The notes: generated by a model from the letters alone, not told the origin. Positions 16,274 through 26,600 are shown, counted from the stretch's first letter. The stretch: DNA of 40,762 bases from Treponema sp. (GCA_024681195.1 JAILBH010000225.1:1-40762); one strand, 5' to 3'. A program made the numbers and translations.

Positions 16274-16666
16274 ATGAAAAAGAAAATTATATTAATCAAT
16301 TTATTTATATTCACAATCTCCTGTTTATATGCAAAAAGAACTCCACCTCCAGAAGTTCCGTCAATAATTCATAATGGATACGAATATATAGCAAATTACT
16401 CAGATGGATTCTTTAAAGGGAAGGGACAGCTCATCATTAAATCTGTAACTGATTCAGAAATAAAGAAAACCATATCTATTTATACAATCCGCTATAATCC
16501 CTTTTTAGAAAAAGACCTCCAAAGGATTTTTATTAAGAAAACAGAATTAATTGATAATAACACAATTCGCATTTATAATGAAAATGATGAAATTTTTGAT
16601 TTACAATTAATTAACTACAAAATGAAAAAACAAAAAACTAAAAGGAAACCCCTTGAACAATCATAA
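16274..16666 (+). CDS. Short exported protein or lipoprotein, unknown function
   Basis: 130 residues, starting MKKKIILINLFIFTISCLYA. This is either a lipoprotein signal with Cys17 (a relaxed FTISC lipobox) or a signal peptide cleaved after LYA. The mature part is a small beta-rich domain followed by a strongly basic tail (KMKKQKTKRKP). AT-rich like its neighbours. It lies 12 nt after the preceding gene, with only a weak AGG upstream. The basic tail may contact nucleic acid, membrane lipid or cell wall; nothing more can be said. Confidence 0.55.
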   Translation: MKKKIILINLFIFTISCLYAKRTPPPEVPSIIHNGYEYIANYSDGFFKGKGQLIIKSVTDSEIKKTISIYTIRYNPFLEKDLQRIFIKKTELIDNNTIRIYNENDEIFDLQLINYKMKKQKTKRKPLEQS

Positions 16667-17078
16667 ACAAAGAGTTAAAGCACGGAATATAAATAATTCT
16701 CCGAAAAAAAGAAAAAAGTCTTTTGGTAAGATATTTTTAATTTGTTTTGCAGGTCTTTTACTTCTGCTTGTGATATTCAATCTTGTTTTTGTAAAAAGAG
16801 AAACAATAATTACAAATATTACAATTACAGACAAGATCTTAGTTTCACAAGGTGGAGAAAATACATATTTTAGTTATAGTAAAACAGAAACTCATACAAA
16901 GACTATAAAGTATTCTCCAGGGTATAAAATAACTGCAATTTCTGGAAAAGATGGAGAAATAATTTTTTATGATACAGATTATAATGCTTTTTCTTATGAT
17001 ACCAGATATCTTGTTGAATACAAAAAAGTATCTATACTGAACAAAACAAAAATCAAAAAAGTGACAAAATTAAAATAA
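16653..17078 (+). CDS. Single-pass membrane protein, unknown function
   Basis: 141 residues with a very basic cytoplasmic N-terminus (HKQRVKARNINN...KKRKK), one membrane helix at about residues 27-47, and an outward domain of short beta strands with many Thr, Tyr and Lys. The start is TTG at 16653, with AAGGAA 5 nt upstream; no ATG lies close enough. It overlaps the preceding gene by 14 nt. Very AT-rich. Last gene of the accessory stretch; the 36-nt convergent gap that follows shows no terminator. Confidence 0.55.
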   Translation: MNNHKQRVKARNINNSPKKRKKSFGKIFLICFAGLLLLLVIFNLVFVKRETIITNITITDKILVSQGGENTYFSYSKTETHTKTIKYSPGYKITAISGKDGEIIFYDTDYNAFSYDTRYLVEYKKVSILNKTKIKKVTKLK

Positions 17079-17114
17079 TCAGAAACCTATATTTTGAATA
17101 ACTGGTCTGTTTAT

Positions 17115-17726
17115 TTACAAACCCCACCCCTTTCTAACTGCCTCTGCCGTTGTAAACTGAACGGCGTGGATTCCAAGTGCTGCGGCTGCCTGGATATTGT
17201 CGAGGCGGTCATCTGTAAAATAAGTCTGGTCGGGTTCATAGCCTTCTGCCATCATGATTGTTTTCCAGAACTCGGGATCTGGTTTGGCAATTCCGATTTT
17301 GTTTGAAGCATAAGTCTGGTCAAACAAAGCGTAGTCGCCGCGTTCTGTGTGATTTTCCCAGTGGCTTTGGATTGTGTTTGTTCCGCAGACTACGCGATGA
17401 TTTTGCGCACGTAATTCTTTAATGAGCTCAACGGTTTCCAGTTTTAATTCAGGGTGAAAAAACAGGCGATACAAATCTGTCTTTACTTCGGGAACATCAA
17501 ATCCAAGTACCTTAATTCTTCTGTTGAATTCGCACCAGAACTCCTCTACCGTGATTTTTCCAATCCCCAAAAGAAGATCTATATTATAGTCCGAGCCGTC
17601 TACCGCTTTTTCTTTCTGGCAAATCTCAAAAAACTTTGGACGCTCAAGCCTAAGGTATTTATACATTGGATTATCTGCACCAAAGTTGGTGGTTACTACG
17701 CCGCCCATATCAAAGATGTATAACAT
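17115..17726 (-). CDS. HAD-superfamily hydrolase (subfamily IA, YihX/epoxide-hydrolase-like)
   Basis: HAD enzymes of this group are phosphatases for small phosphorylated metabolites. Motif I is FDMGGVV, with the nucleophile Asp but Gly where most phosphatases have the second Asp; this pattern is normal in the YihX and soluble-epoxide-hydrolase N-domain branch. Then come VCGTNT (motif II), the motif III Lys in KIGIAKPDPEFW, and the acidic motif IV FTDDRLDNIQAA. 203 residues, normal. It overlaps the preceding HAD gene by 17 nt and is the last gene of the unit starting with plsC. Substrate unknown. The two HAD proteins belong to different branches and are not recent duplicates. Confidence 0.85.
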   Translation of the reverse strand: MLYIFDMGGVVTTNFGADNPMYKYLRLERPKFFEICQKEKAVDGSDYNIDLLLGIGKITVEEFWCEFNRRIKVLGFDVPEVKTDLYRLFFHPELKLETVELIKELRAQNHRVVCGTNTIQSHWENHTERGDYALFDQTYASNKIGIAKPDPEFWKTIMMAEGYEPDQTYFTDDRLDNIQAAAALGIHAVQFTTAEAVRKGWGL

Positions 17727-18342
17727 TTTTTAGCTCCTTAAAAGAATCTATCCTGGCAAAATATTGTGCTGCTGTTCCAAAGCCATACGCAGCCCAAATA
17801 AAAGGTACACCTGCTTCGCGGCACGCATCAGCATCGCCCTGGGTGTCGCCTACGTAGACAGGGTTATGCAGACCATTACGCTCGCACAAAAGCTTTATAT
17901 TTTCTGCCTTGCCCTTTCCGTTATTACCGTAGCATTCAAAATCTGTGATGTATTGGGTAATCTGGTTTTTGGCAATTACAACTTCTATGTAGCCCTTCTG
18001 GCAGTTGCTTACTATGAAAAGCGGCATTCCGGCGGCAAACAGTTCACGGATTGTTTCAACAACACCTTCATAAGTAATATTGCGGTTATTTGCCTTGAGC
18101 GCAAGCTGTTCCTGGTTGCAGCATTCTTCCATGAGCCGGGTTTTATCTGCCTTGCTCAGTCCCACAAAAAGATTATCTGCAATAACCTCCATGGTTTTTC
18201 CAAACTGACCTTTGAGGATCTTTCCGGTAACATGTGGTACCGCCGGAAAAAGCTTATCTATTGCACAGTTCCAGGCCTCTGCCACTATGTCGGTGGTGTC
18301 CCAGATTGTGCCGTCTACATCTAATATTATTGAATCAAACAT
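17710..18342 (-). CDS. HAD-superfamily hydrolase (phosphoglycolate-phosphatase-like)
   Basis: A 210-residue HAD phosphatase with an alpha-helical cap of subfamily I. Motif I is DVDGTIWDT, with both Asp residues, motif II FIVSNCQKG, motif III around GKGKAENI, and motif IV YVGDTQGDADACREAGVPFIWAAYGFG. This is the pattern of phosphoglycolate phosphatases and related sugar-phosphate phosphatases. Its ATG overlaps the ABC transporter stop codon (TAATG), showing translational coupling. The specific substrate cannot be read from sequence. Its place directly behind the exporter pair suggests a role with the exported or modified compound, but this is only inference. Confidence 0.85.
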   Translation of the reverse strand: MFDSIILDVDGTIWDTTDIVAEAWNCAIDKLFPAVPHVTGKILKGQFGKTMEVIADNLFVGLSKADKTRLMEECCNQEQLALKANNRNITYEGVVETIRELFAAGMPLFIVSNCQKGYIEVVIAKNQITQYITDFECYGNNGKGKAENIKLLCERNGLHNPVYVGDTQGDADACREAGVPFIWAAYGFGTAAQYFARIDSFKELKNVIHL

Positions 18343-20159
18343 TATTTCTTCCTGTACTGTTTTGCCTGGGTTTCGAACATATTGTGATATATTCCGTCTT
18401 TGATTTTCATAAGCTGCGTATGTGAGCCATACTCCTTAATTGTGTGATCCGAAAAAACTGCAATCTTATCGCAGAATTTACAGGAAGAAAGTCTATGCGA
18501 AATATATATGGCCGTTTTACCGCCGGCAAGTGTTGTATTAAAGCGGCTGTAAATGTCTGCTTCTGCAATAGGATCTAAAGCCGCTGTCGGTTCATCAAGA
18601 ATAACAAGAGGGGCGTTTTTATACAAGGCCCTTGCGAGCGCAGTTTTCTGTTTCTGCCCACCGGAAAATTCTATACCGTCTTTTTCAAAGCCTTTCCACA
18701 TATATGTAAGTTCTTTGTGAGGCATAGTCTGAACCTCGTCATAAAGTCCTGCCTGTCTGAGCACTTCATCAATTCCGCTCTGATCTGCATCCAGACTAAA
18801 AGCAATATTTTCTTTTACCGTAAAACAGAAAAGCTTAAAATCCTGGAATACAACAGCAATGAGCTTACGGTATTCTTCTTCGGTGTAGTCCTTAATGTTT
18901 ATGCCGTCAACGAGAATCTCGCCCGAAGTAACGTCGTAAAGCCGGCACAACAGCTTGATAAAGGTTGTCTTACCCGCCCCGTTCAAACCAACAACAGCAA
19001 GATGCTGACCCGAAGGAATTGTGATGTTAACGTTCTCTAACACATATTCATTACTGCGAGGGTATTTAAAACTAACATTTTTAAACTCAATCTGGTGATC
19101 ACCGTCCTTCTTAATATTAAGGCTTCCCTTTTGCAGCGCGTCCGGATATTCCATAAAATCAAAATACTGCTGGACATAGCTTGACCTCTTACTAATTTCC
19201 TGGAATGATTTAACAACAGCATCAAAGCTTTGCCCAAGGTTAGATGTTGCAGAAACAAGCATCGAAAAATCTCCAATAGATACAACTTTCTTTACAGCCT
19301 TGAGCCCTATATAAAAATACGTAAGTCCGCTTGTAATCGCAGTAATGATATTGATTATATACTGCTGCTTCTTTGTTCCTTCTGCCTGATTTTTCCAGAT
19401 TTTCACCTGTTCATCTAAGTGTTCCTCAGCGCGTTTATTAAAATGGTCAGCACTGTTATAAAGCCTTACATCCTTACCGTAGGTAAAGTCGCTGAGCTCC
19501 CAGAAAATATAGCCGAAAATTCTGTTCTGCTTTGCAAGCCCCTGAAAGCTTTTGATTTCGAGCAGATTAATTTTGCGATTGAATATTGCACACAGCCCTA
19601 TAGAAACAACTTCTATAGGAATGATAATCGGACATGAAATTGCAATGATTGTTATAACACCAATTATGACAACCACATTGTTGATAATATTAAACAACTG
19701 ATAAAGGATTCCGTAAACGTTTCCGCTGTACCAGCTCATTCCTTCCTTTGCCTTATGAAGCTGATCAAGCACCTGGGGATTTTCGGTGTGCTCAAAGTCA
19801 ATCTTCATGGCGTGTTCGTTTACCTTGAGCTCAAAATAAAGATTAAACCATTCGTTGTAGTAATTCTGAATTCTTCCGGCCCAGTGCTCAATCACAGAAG
19901 CTGCAAGCTGCATACCCACAGTTATTCCGGCAAAGAGGATTGCACGCTGCAGATAAAAAGAAAGGTTTTCGCCATTAAAAAGCCCAACCAGTGCGTCTAT
20001 CAAAAACTTTGGAAGAATAATTGTTTCTATCCTGCGCATGAGGTTTGTAATAAAATACATTGCAAAGGGCACAAAATATACGGGCTTTTCTTTTGCAACA
20101 ACTTTGAGCATATAGAGGACAACTTTCTTTGAAAGGTTTTCTTTTTTTCCGTCACGCAT
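18342..20159 (-). CDS. ABC exporter, fused membrane and ATPase domains (second half of a heterodimer)
   Basis: An ABC exporter with six likely membrane helices in the first ~320 residues and a C-terminal ATPase. The nucleotide-binding motifs are Walker A GLNGAGKTT, signature FSGGQKQKTALA, Walker B LVILDEPTAALD and switch YISHRLSS; both catalytic and signature residues look intact. The frame opens at a TTG (20165), but the ATG at 20159 has better spacing (10 nt) from an AGGAAG site and lies 2 nt after the partner gene's stop. About 605 residues. Together with the next gene upstream it should form a heterodimer. The operon context (PlsC, lipid kinase) hints at a lipid or lipid-linked substrate. 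Confidence 0.88.
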   Translation of the reverse strand: MRDGKKENLSKKVVLYMLKVVAKEKPVYFVPFAMYFITNLMRRIETIILPKFLIDALVGLFNGENLSFYLQRAILFAGITVGMQLAASVIEHWAGRIQNYYNEWFNLYFELKVNEHAMKIDFEHTENPQVLDQLHKAKEGMSWYSGNVYGILYQLFNIINNVVVIIGVITIIAISCPIIIPIEVVSIGLCAIFNRKINLLEIKSFQGLAKQNRIFGYIFWELSDFTYGKDVRLYNSADHFNKRAEEHLDEQVKIWKNQAEGTKKQQYIINIITAITSGLTYFYIGLKAVKKVVSIGDFSMLVSATSNLGQSFDAVVKSFQEISKRSSYVQQYFDFMEYPDALQKGSLNIKKDGDHQIEFKNVSFKYPRSNEYVLENVNITIPSGQHLAVVGLNGAGKTTFIKLLCRLYDVTSGEILVDGINIKDYTEEEYRKLIAVVFQDFKLFCFTVKENIAFSLDADQSGIDEVLRQAGLYDEVQTMPHKELTYMWKGFEKDGIEFSGGQKQKTALARALYKNAPLVILDEPTAALDPIAEADIYSRFNTTLAGGKTAIYISHRLSSCKFCDKIAVFSDHTIKEYGSHTQLMKIKDGIYHNMFETQAKQYRKK

Positions 20160-20161
20160 TT

Positions 20162-21991
20162 TCAAAGCTCTTCCTCCTCTACATAATATTGTGCCTGTAC
20201 CCTATACATATTTGCGTACTCACCCTTCTTTTTCATAAGGCTGTCGTGAGTTCCGTATTCTATGAGCTGGCCGTCTTTGAACATTGCAACATTATTACAA
20301 AACTGAGTGGAACTTAATCTGTGTGAAATATAAATGGCAGTTTTGCCGCCAATCATTTTGTCAAAATCCTGATAAAGCTTGCTTTCGGCAAGTGCATCCA
20401 GGGCTGCGGTAGGCTCGTCTAACACAACAACAGGAGCGTTTTTATAAAGAGCACGCGCCAACGCCAGCTTCTGTTTTTCGCCACCCGACATATCGGTTCC
20501 GCCATCGTAAATTACTTTTAACAGCTGGGTATCAATGCCATCTTTAAGGTCGCTGATTTTTTCTCCAAGCCCCGCATCTTCAGAACATTTTTTTACAAGC
20601 TCGTCGTCTGTTTTTTCAAGCTCCTTCATAGAAACGTTTTCTTTGTAGGTCATTGCAAAAAGATTAACATCCTGGAAAACCGGCGCAATTATGGCAAAAT
20701 AAGAATTCAAATCCCAGCTTCGAATATCCTGTCCGTTCAGAAAAATTGCTCCTTCTGTTGGTTCATAAAGCCTAAGCAAAAGCTTTATAAAGGTTGTTTT
20801 ACCAGCGCCATTTAGTCCAACCACAGCCAGACGCTCACCCGCCTTTATCTTTAAATTCACATCACGAAGCGCATATTTTTCCTGGCGCGGATATTTAAAA
20901 CTAACATTCTTAAACTCAAATTCGTAAGCGTTAAATACAGGAACATCAGGAAGCCTGGCATTTTTGCCACGGAATTCCTTTTCAAGGTCCAGGAAGGAAC
21001 GAAGATCATCGCACTCGCGGCTACGCTGGAGCATTGTATTAACATTATTTAAAAGCTCGTTCATACAGCTGAACAAGGTCATTGCAGAAGTTAAATAAAG
21101 CGTAAAATTTCCTATTGTAAGCTCGTGCAAGTAAACCTTATAAATTAAAAAGGCATAAACTCCGCCCTGTGCAAAAAGCCACAAAAGACTCAAGGCGCAC
21201 GCAACCCAAAACCAGATTTTATTGCTTAACTTTTGATACGAAAGTCTTACATCATTAATTTCTTTAAAACGTTTTTTAAGCCAACTGGACAAACCGTACA
21301 TTCTTATATCTTTTGCATAAGAAAAGTTTGCAAGTGACTGATTCATATACCAGTGCTTTCTCCACCACGGCGCCAGCTGATCCCACACAATCTTTTTTAC
21401 GTATTTATTTGTTGCATTAAAAATTACAAAGTTGATAACCGAAAAACCAATCATAATGACTGCAAGCCACACATTCATTGTTCCGATAATTGCAAAACCG
21501 CCCGCAACAACACTCAAATTTTCTACAAAAGAAATTATCTGCTGCTCAAAGCCCTCTATACCATTACCGCCGCCATCACAGGCACGTTCCGCTTTCTGGT
21601 AGCAGTCAAGCACTTCGGGATCTTCGGTGTCTTCAAAGCGCATAACCATCATCTTGTAGTTTTTTTGCACGACTATTTTCATGCGCACGAGAATTTTTAA
21701 AACCCAGAGTTTGTTATAATAAAAGGTCTGCAGTATATAAAACGCAATAAGAATTACTGTAAAGATTATGATGATTTTTGCAAGGGATTGGACACTGCCT
21801 TCGACAGTAATCAAATCTATAATGTATTTTGAAAGAAAGGACCACAAATAACGCTGAACCGGCATGAGCACAAAGCCTAGCGGGAGCATAAGAATAATCA
21901 GAGGTGCATACTTTTTCATTGCACGCAGAGTAAACCAAAGATTACTGAATAACCCATACTCTTTGTGATAAGGATTTTCTTTTTCTTCCAT
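20162..21991 (-). CDS. ABC exporter, fused membrane and ATPase domains (first half of a heterodimer)
   Basis: 609 residues: an N-terminal cytoplasmic segment, six predicted membrane helices (from about 30 to 310) and an ATPase domain. Walker A is GLNGAGKTT (392-400), signature MSGGEKQKLALA (about 501-512), Walker B VVVLDEPTAALD (Glu526) and switch YISHRLSS (His557). Both members of the pair keep canonical motifs, so both ATP sites may be active, unlike many heterodimers with one dead site. The ATG is 1 nt after the lipid kinase stop codon, so the genes are tightly coupled. The sequence of the membrane half is divergent from MsbA and from drug exporters I know, so the substrate is open. Confidence 0.88.
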   Translation of the reverse strand: MEEKENPYHKEYGLFSNLWFTLRAMKKYAPLIILMLPLGFVLMPVQRYLWSFLSKYIIDLITVEGSVQSLAKIIIIFTVILIAFYILQTFYYNKLWVLKILVRMKIVVQKNYKMMVMRFEDTEDPEVLDCYQKAERACDGGGNGIEGFEQQIISFVENLSVVAGGFAIIGTMNVWLAVIMIGFSVINFVIFNATNKYVKKIVWDQLAPWWRKHWYMNQSLANFSYAKDIRMYGLSSWLKKRFKEINDVRLSYQKLSNKIWFWVACALSLLWLFAQGGVYAFLIYKVYLHELTIGNFTLYLTSAMTLFSCMNELLNNVNTMLQRSRECDDLRSFLDLEKEFRGKNARLPDVPVFNAYEFEFKNVSFKYPRQEKYALRDVNLKIKAGERLAVVGLNGAGKTTFIKLLLRLYEPTEGAIFLNGQDIRSWDLNSYFAIIAPVFQDVNLFAMTYKENVSMKELEKTDDELVKKCSEDAGLGEKISDLKDGIDTQLLKVIYDGGTDMSGGEKQKLALARALYKNAPVVVLDEPTAALDALAESKLYQDFDKMIGGKTAIYISHRLSSTQFCNNVAMFKDGQLIEYGTHDSLMKKKGEYANMYRVQAQYYVEEEEL

Positions 21992-21992
21992 G

Positions 21993-22850
21993 TTAGTGAT
22001 AACTAACCGTATAATATTTTACATTCAAATATGTCTCGCCGTCTATCTGGAGTGCACAAGGCTTGTCAAACTCTACACGGATTTCGTGACCCAGCTTTAC
22101 TTCATATATATCTGTATGAGTAATATGCTTTCCCTTAAAAATCTTTGGAAAAACCATCAAAGTTTTGAACTTACCCGAATCATGCACAACACAGGAAGAA
22201 ACCACATGCTCTTCATTAAGTCTGTCCTGGCCGGGAGCAATCATCATGCCACCTCCAAAAAAGCGTCCTATCATTGTAGGAGCAAGCCAAACTTTTCTGT
22301 AGTGAATTGTCTCGCCGTCAACAGTAACAGTTGCATTGCGCGGTTTAAACTTTCCAAGCAGTCCTTTTATAGCAATTGCAGTATAATCTACCTTTTTATT
22401 TGTATTTTCGCGGATACGGTCTCCTTCTTCGCAGCAGTAGCCGTCTATTCCATAACCGATTCCGTTTATAAAGCGGCTTGTTTTTCCGTTTACAGTAACA
22501 GTAGGCAAAGATTTAATAAAATCATTCATAGGAATGAGATTGTTTTTAATTTCGCAGCGTTCACGAATATCATTTAAAAAGTCGTTGCCACTACCGCAGG
22601 TATAAAAGAAAATATCATTGTTAAGATGAAGATCATAAATATCATTTGCAAAGCGGCTTAGAGTTCCGTCTCCTCCGGCTACTATAATTTTATCTTCTGC
22701 TCTCAGCATGCGGCATGAATCGGCCGCATTTGTAATAGCTGTAATATCAATAAACTTGAGCTCCTGTCCTTCGAATAATTGTCTGAGCTCTCCCTCCGCT
22801 CCGGCTGCTTTTCCGTTATTGGACAGTTTGTTCAAAAAAACATAAATCAT
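21993..22850 (-). CDS. Diacylglycerol kinase family lipid kinase
   Basis: Members phosphorylate diacylglycerol (or sphingosine-like lipids) at the inner face of the membrane, feeding phosphatidic acid back to phospholipid synthesis. The catalytic DAGK domain has the nucleotide-binding GGDGTLSR (residues 59-66), then FYTCGSGNDFLND, and the C-terminal beta-sandwich includes IDGETY. 285 residues, as in YegS/DgkB types. It lies 3 nt downstream of plsC and 1 nt upstream of the ABC exporter. PlsC makes phosphatidic acid, the product this kinase also makes, so the two genes meet at the same metabolite. The exact lipid substrate is inferred. Confidence 0.87.
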   Translation of the reverse strand: MIYVFLNKLSNNGKAAGAEGELRQLFEGQELKFIDITAITNAADSCRMLRAEDKIIVAGGDGTLSRFANDIYDLHLNNDIFFYTCGSGNDFLNDIRERCEIKNNLIPMNDFIKSLPTVTVNGKTSRFINGIGYGIDGYCCEEGDRIRENTNKKVDYTAIAIKGLLGKFKPRNATVTVDGETIHYRKVWLAPTMIGRFFGGGMMIAPGQDRLNEEHVVSSCVVHDSGKFKTLMVFPKIFKGKHITHTDIYEVKLGHEIRVEFDKPCALQIDGETYLNVKYYTVSYH

Positions 22851-22853
22851 AGT

Positions 22854-23618
22854 TTATTTATTTATCTCCTGTGACTCAGCAATCTTCTTTTGTATTAAGT
22901 CATGAGCATAATCTGCAACATCCACAGTTGTCTTTTCTTTCCATACATCAGGCTGAATAACATCCAGAATATCCATATAAATATCGGTCTTTTTCCAAGG
23001 CCAGTTTGAACTGATATTTTCGGTGCCCTGCATACAGCATACAACTGTAGGACAGGAAGCTTTTTCTGCAATCTTAAATGAACCGGGTTTAAATTCCATA
23101 AGGTTACCATCACGAGTTCGGGCACCTTCCGGGAATATTCCTATAGAAACAAGATCACCTTTTATATATTCAGAGGCTTTAAGAATAGTCTTAAGTCCTT
23201 CCCTTGGATTTCCGCGGGCAATAGAAAGATATAAGCCTCTTCGCATGAATCGGCCGCCCATAGGAATTTTAAAGTTCTCGGGTTTAGAAACATATGCCAG
23301 CTGATTTTTTTTAAGCACAGCACACTGAACAAAATTATCAAACTTAGAACGATGATTAGAAACCAGAAGGAATTTCTGATCTAAAGGAACCTTTTCTGCA
23401 CCAGTTACATGAATCCTAAGCCGTGCAGCAATCATCATATAACGATACCACAAAACAAATACCCAGTTATAGAATTTATTTGTTGTAGTATATTCTTTAT
23501 GAATATTTATAGTTTCACTTATTATGAACACAAAAATCCAAAGCAAAAAGTGAAATAAAAACCAGCCTAGAAGAAGAGTTCCGACGATTATTTTAAAATA
23601 ATCATATAAATCATACAT
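22854..23618 (-). CDS. plsC: 1-acyl-sn-glycerol-3-phosphate acyltransferase family
   Basis: PlsC acylates lysophosphatidic acid to phosphatidic acid at the membrane. A membrane helix (about residues 9-36) is followed by the acyltransferase domain: the HX4D motif NHRSKFD (His89, Asp94), substrate-binding FPEGARTRDG (about 162-171), and PTVVCCMQGTE. 254 residues, normal. First gene of a six-gene unit with the lipid kinase, ABC exporter pair and two HAD phosphatases. The ATG lacks a Shine-Dalgarno site; TGTTATAAT lies 9 nt upstream, so the leader is at most 2-3 nt. Acyltransferases of this family can also act on other lipids or on lipid A, so the symbol is the best guess. Confidence 0.85.
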   Translation of the reverse strand: MYDLYDYFKIIVGTLLLGWFLFHFLLWIFVFIISETINIHKEYTTTNKFYNWVFVLWYRYMMIAARLRIHVTGAEKVPLDQKFLLVSNHRSKFDNFVQCAVLKKNQLAYVSKPENFKIPMGGRFMRRGLYLSIARGNPREGLKTILKASEYIKGDLVSIGIFPEGARTRDGNLMEFKPGSFKIAEKASCPTVVCCMQGTENISSNWPWKKTDIYMDILDVIQPDVWKEKTTVDVADYAHDLIQKKIAESQEINK

Positions 23619-23627
23619 AGTATCTAT

Positions 23628-23636
23628 ATTATAACA
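23628..23636 (-). promoter_or_regulatory. Extended -10 promoter for the plsC unit
   Basis: TGTTATAAT on the minus strand, 9 nt upstream of the plsC ATG. It lies in the 29-nt gap after the giant lipoprotein gene, which is on the same strand. No Shine-Dalgarno site or good -35. Confidence 0.55.
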
Positions 23637-23647
23637 GATAAAATGAA

Positions 23648-26600
23648 TTATTGCATCCTATAAACGCTTGAAATTGCAGAACTATTATCAGCAAAATGAA
23701 CTATTGCAACATATAAAACAGAACCCTTTTCATTTGCTTCAAGCATTGCCTTAGCTGCGGTACTGTCATTAAATGCTGCAGAAGAATCATTAGAGCCTTC
23801 GTAGTAATAAGTCTTTATGAGCTTTCCACGTCGTTCCCATTCATCAATATTGCTGCCAAGATCGTTAGCGCTTGAAATTACGTTTACAATAAACGGCTTG
23901 TTGGAACGAGGTGCTGCAGTTGAAGCAAAGAAGGAGGCCTTAAAGCTCTTAAAATCTTCTTTCTCTGCCGGAACATAGTAGTATACTGTATTAGAAACAG
24001 TTTCATCTGTACAAAGATCGTATTCAGTTTCATTTTCGAGGTTTTCTACAACAGTAGTCTGCTCGGCATTATTGCTGTATGGACGTCCATATACAGCATT
24101 TACACCGGTATTTGTAGCAGGATTATAAGTATTTTCATTAAAGCCCTGCATTGTAATGCGGTAGAAACGTCCCTTTTCCAAAGGAACAGTATAAGAATTC
24201 TCTGATTTTCCTTCGATGCGTGTTATTGAGGCATCTGTTTCATTATAAAGAGCTGTTCTTCTATCAATCAGTCTGCAGTTTTGAAGTTCATTTTGTTTAC
24301 CATAGAAATTAATCCAGCCACTCTTTTCGAGCAATTGAATATTAATCATATTCCTGTCAAAAACTTCATCTGATTCAAGCGTCAATTTAGAAACTAAAGA
24401 GTTTTTATTTTCATCGTATTCAACACTCAGTTTATTCTTAAAGGTTCCTATGTGTGCTTTACCAAGAGTTATATAATTATAGTTTCCATATGTATCGCTG
24501 ACTTTTGCAAAGAACATATAGCTGCCGTCTTTGATTCCATTTACATAAACTACAGGAGAAACACTGTACAAAGCTCCATCTTTATCATCAAGCCAGGTAA
24601 TAGAATCATAGTTTCCAACTCCACCAGGAAGCATAGAAATCTGTTCAGAATCTGCAACATAAAGATCATTTCCCCAGGCTTCATTGTATGGCATGTAGTA
24701 ATAAGAAATTTCCGGAGAAAGATGACCTTCTTCTTCTTTTATGAGGCTGTTGAATTTATAAGAATGTCCGTCATAAGAAAGTACTGAATCATGACTGATT
24801 ATTGAAGAAGACTGTACAGGTGGAATATTATCTTCTTTTTCTTCAAAATTGATTTTAATTACATCAGAAGAACAAACTTCGTTATCCTTAACTGCAAGCA
24901 CTTTTACAAGAGCTGTTACAGGTCTGTATTCACCTTCCCCCTGAACATCCTGTACTGCTGTAAAATAATCTTTTCCACTCCACAGAGAATTTCTTCCCCA
25001 CTCTTCATTAACTGCAAAAGGAGCCTTAAGAGGGTTTGTTACCACAAAGCTAAAGCTGTTGTTAGAAGCTGTAAGGCCTGTAAAAGAATTATAATTTATC
25101 CAGTTTTCTCCGTCATCAATACTAAAGCATGGAACATAACGGATATCATTCTGTGGATTTGAAAGATAAATATTTATCTGATAAAGACCGGAACTTTCTC
25201 CGGAAGATTCTTTTGAAACAGAGAAAGACGGTTTTGCCATGGATGAATAGAAAGCAAGCTTTGAATCAACGATTACTTTATATAAAGGACCTAAGCTCTG
25301 ACCGCTTGCCTGTCCGTTTGACTTTGAAAAGAAATTATATACAGGCTGAATAAAGGCTGCATATTCTGTTCCATCAGGAATTATAAATTCATTGCAGTTT
25401 GCATTTGTATTATATGTTAAAGTAATTTGAGAAAGCTCTGAATCCTTAGCATCATCAATTCTGCCATAGTATACTCTGTAGCTGGTTGTATAAGTTTTAT
25501 CCTGCAAAACAGCTGCTGTTTCTTTTGAGAACTCTGAATAATAAAGACTAACTTTTTTATAGCCGTCGCCTGCTTCTGAAACAGAATAATTATGGAATTC
25601 AATTTCTTTTGGAATAAGAGTTGTAATTGATTTTGTATTTCCAACTGCATCGGCAAAGCTAACAACAAGATAAATATCTTTATCTTTATGACGCTCACAA
25701 TAACTCTTGCAGGCATCTGGCAGGATGTATTTTTGGTCTGAATAAGCTGCAGCTACAGGGGAAGACAGGTTTTCTAAAGAAGTGCCCCATGAGAAAAGAT
25801 AAGTATAATCTTCTCTTGATTTTTTATAAGTCTTCTTTGCATCAGAAATCTTTGAGACAAAATAAACATCATCAGAAATATAATTAAAACCTGCAACTGT
25901 TCTGTAGTAATTAAGAAGGTCAAGAGTTGGCTGCTGTTTATCAAATGAAGGTGTTTCAAACATGATAAGAGAGTTTGCATTATATTCAAGAACAGTATCT
26001 CTTATTACATAATAAACTCTGTAATTTCCACTGGCCTGTGCAGAAGCATCAGAAACAGTAGCATAAATTTTATACATACCGTCCAGATATTCTGAAGAAG
26101 AAAGATCCAGACAGAACTTTTCAAAAGAATTATTGTCCTGATTAACATTGCTTAATTTTACAAGCTTAACCCTTTCGGTATCATTTACTTCATTTCCATT
26201 TACATCATAAACGCGGCGATATTTGAGATAAGCCCATACTTCACTATTGGTATAATCTGTTCCTTCTACATAAAAATCAAGTTTTGAATTAATGTGATTT
26301 GTTTTACAGATAGAAGTTTCGCTTTCGGCAGAAAGATTTCCTTCTACAAGAGAAATTGCGGCCCCTGAAGGATTACCAATATACTCGCCCGGAAGTTCAG
26401 CCTTTATGGACATAAAGCCAGGTGTAGTTTTATCAAGCTTTTCGCATACACGATATTTATAATCGATTGCAGCTTTTAATGCAGTATCATCTGCAGCCCT
26501 GTAGGATTTAGAAAGAGATACATAAATATCAAAAGATTTTTTTCCCTTAAGATCAAGAAGATTTTTTTCATTTACAGGGATTCTTACAAGAGTATTTTCA

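Noticed and set aside
21990-22577. Open frame of 195 codons antisense to the lipid kinase gene
   Set aside because: The kinase motifs on the other strand are clear; this frame has random-looking composition.
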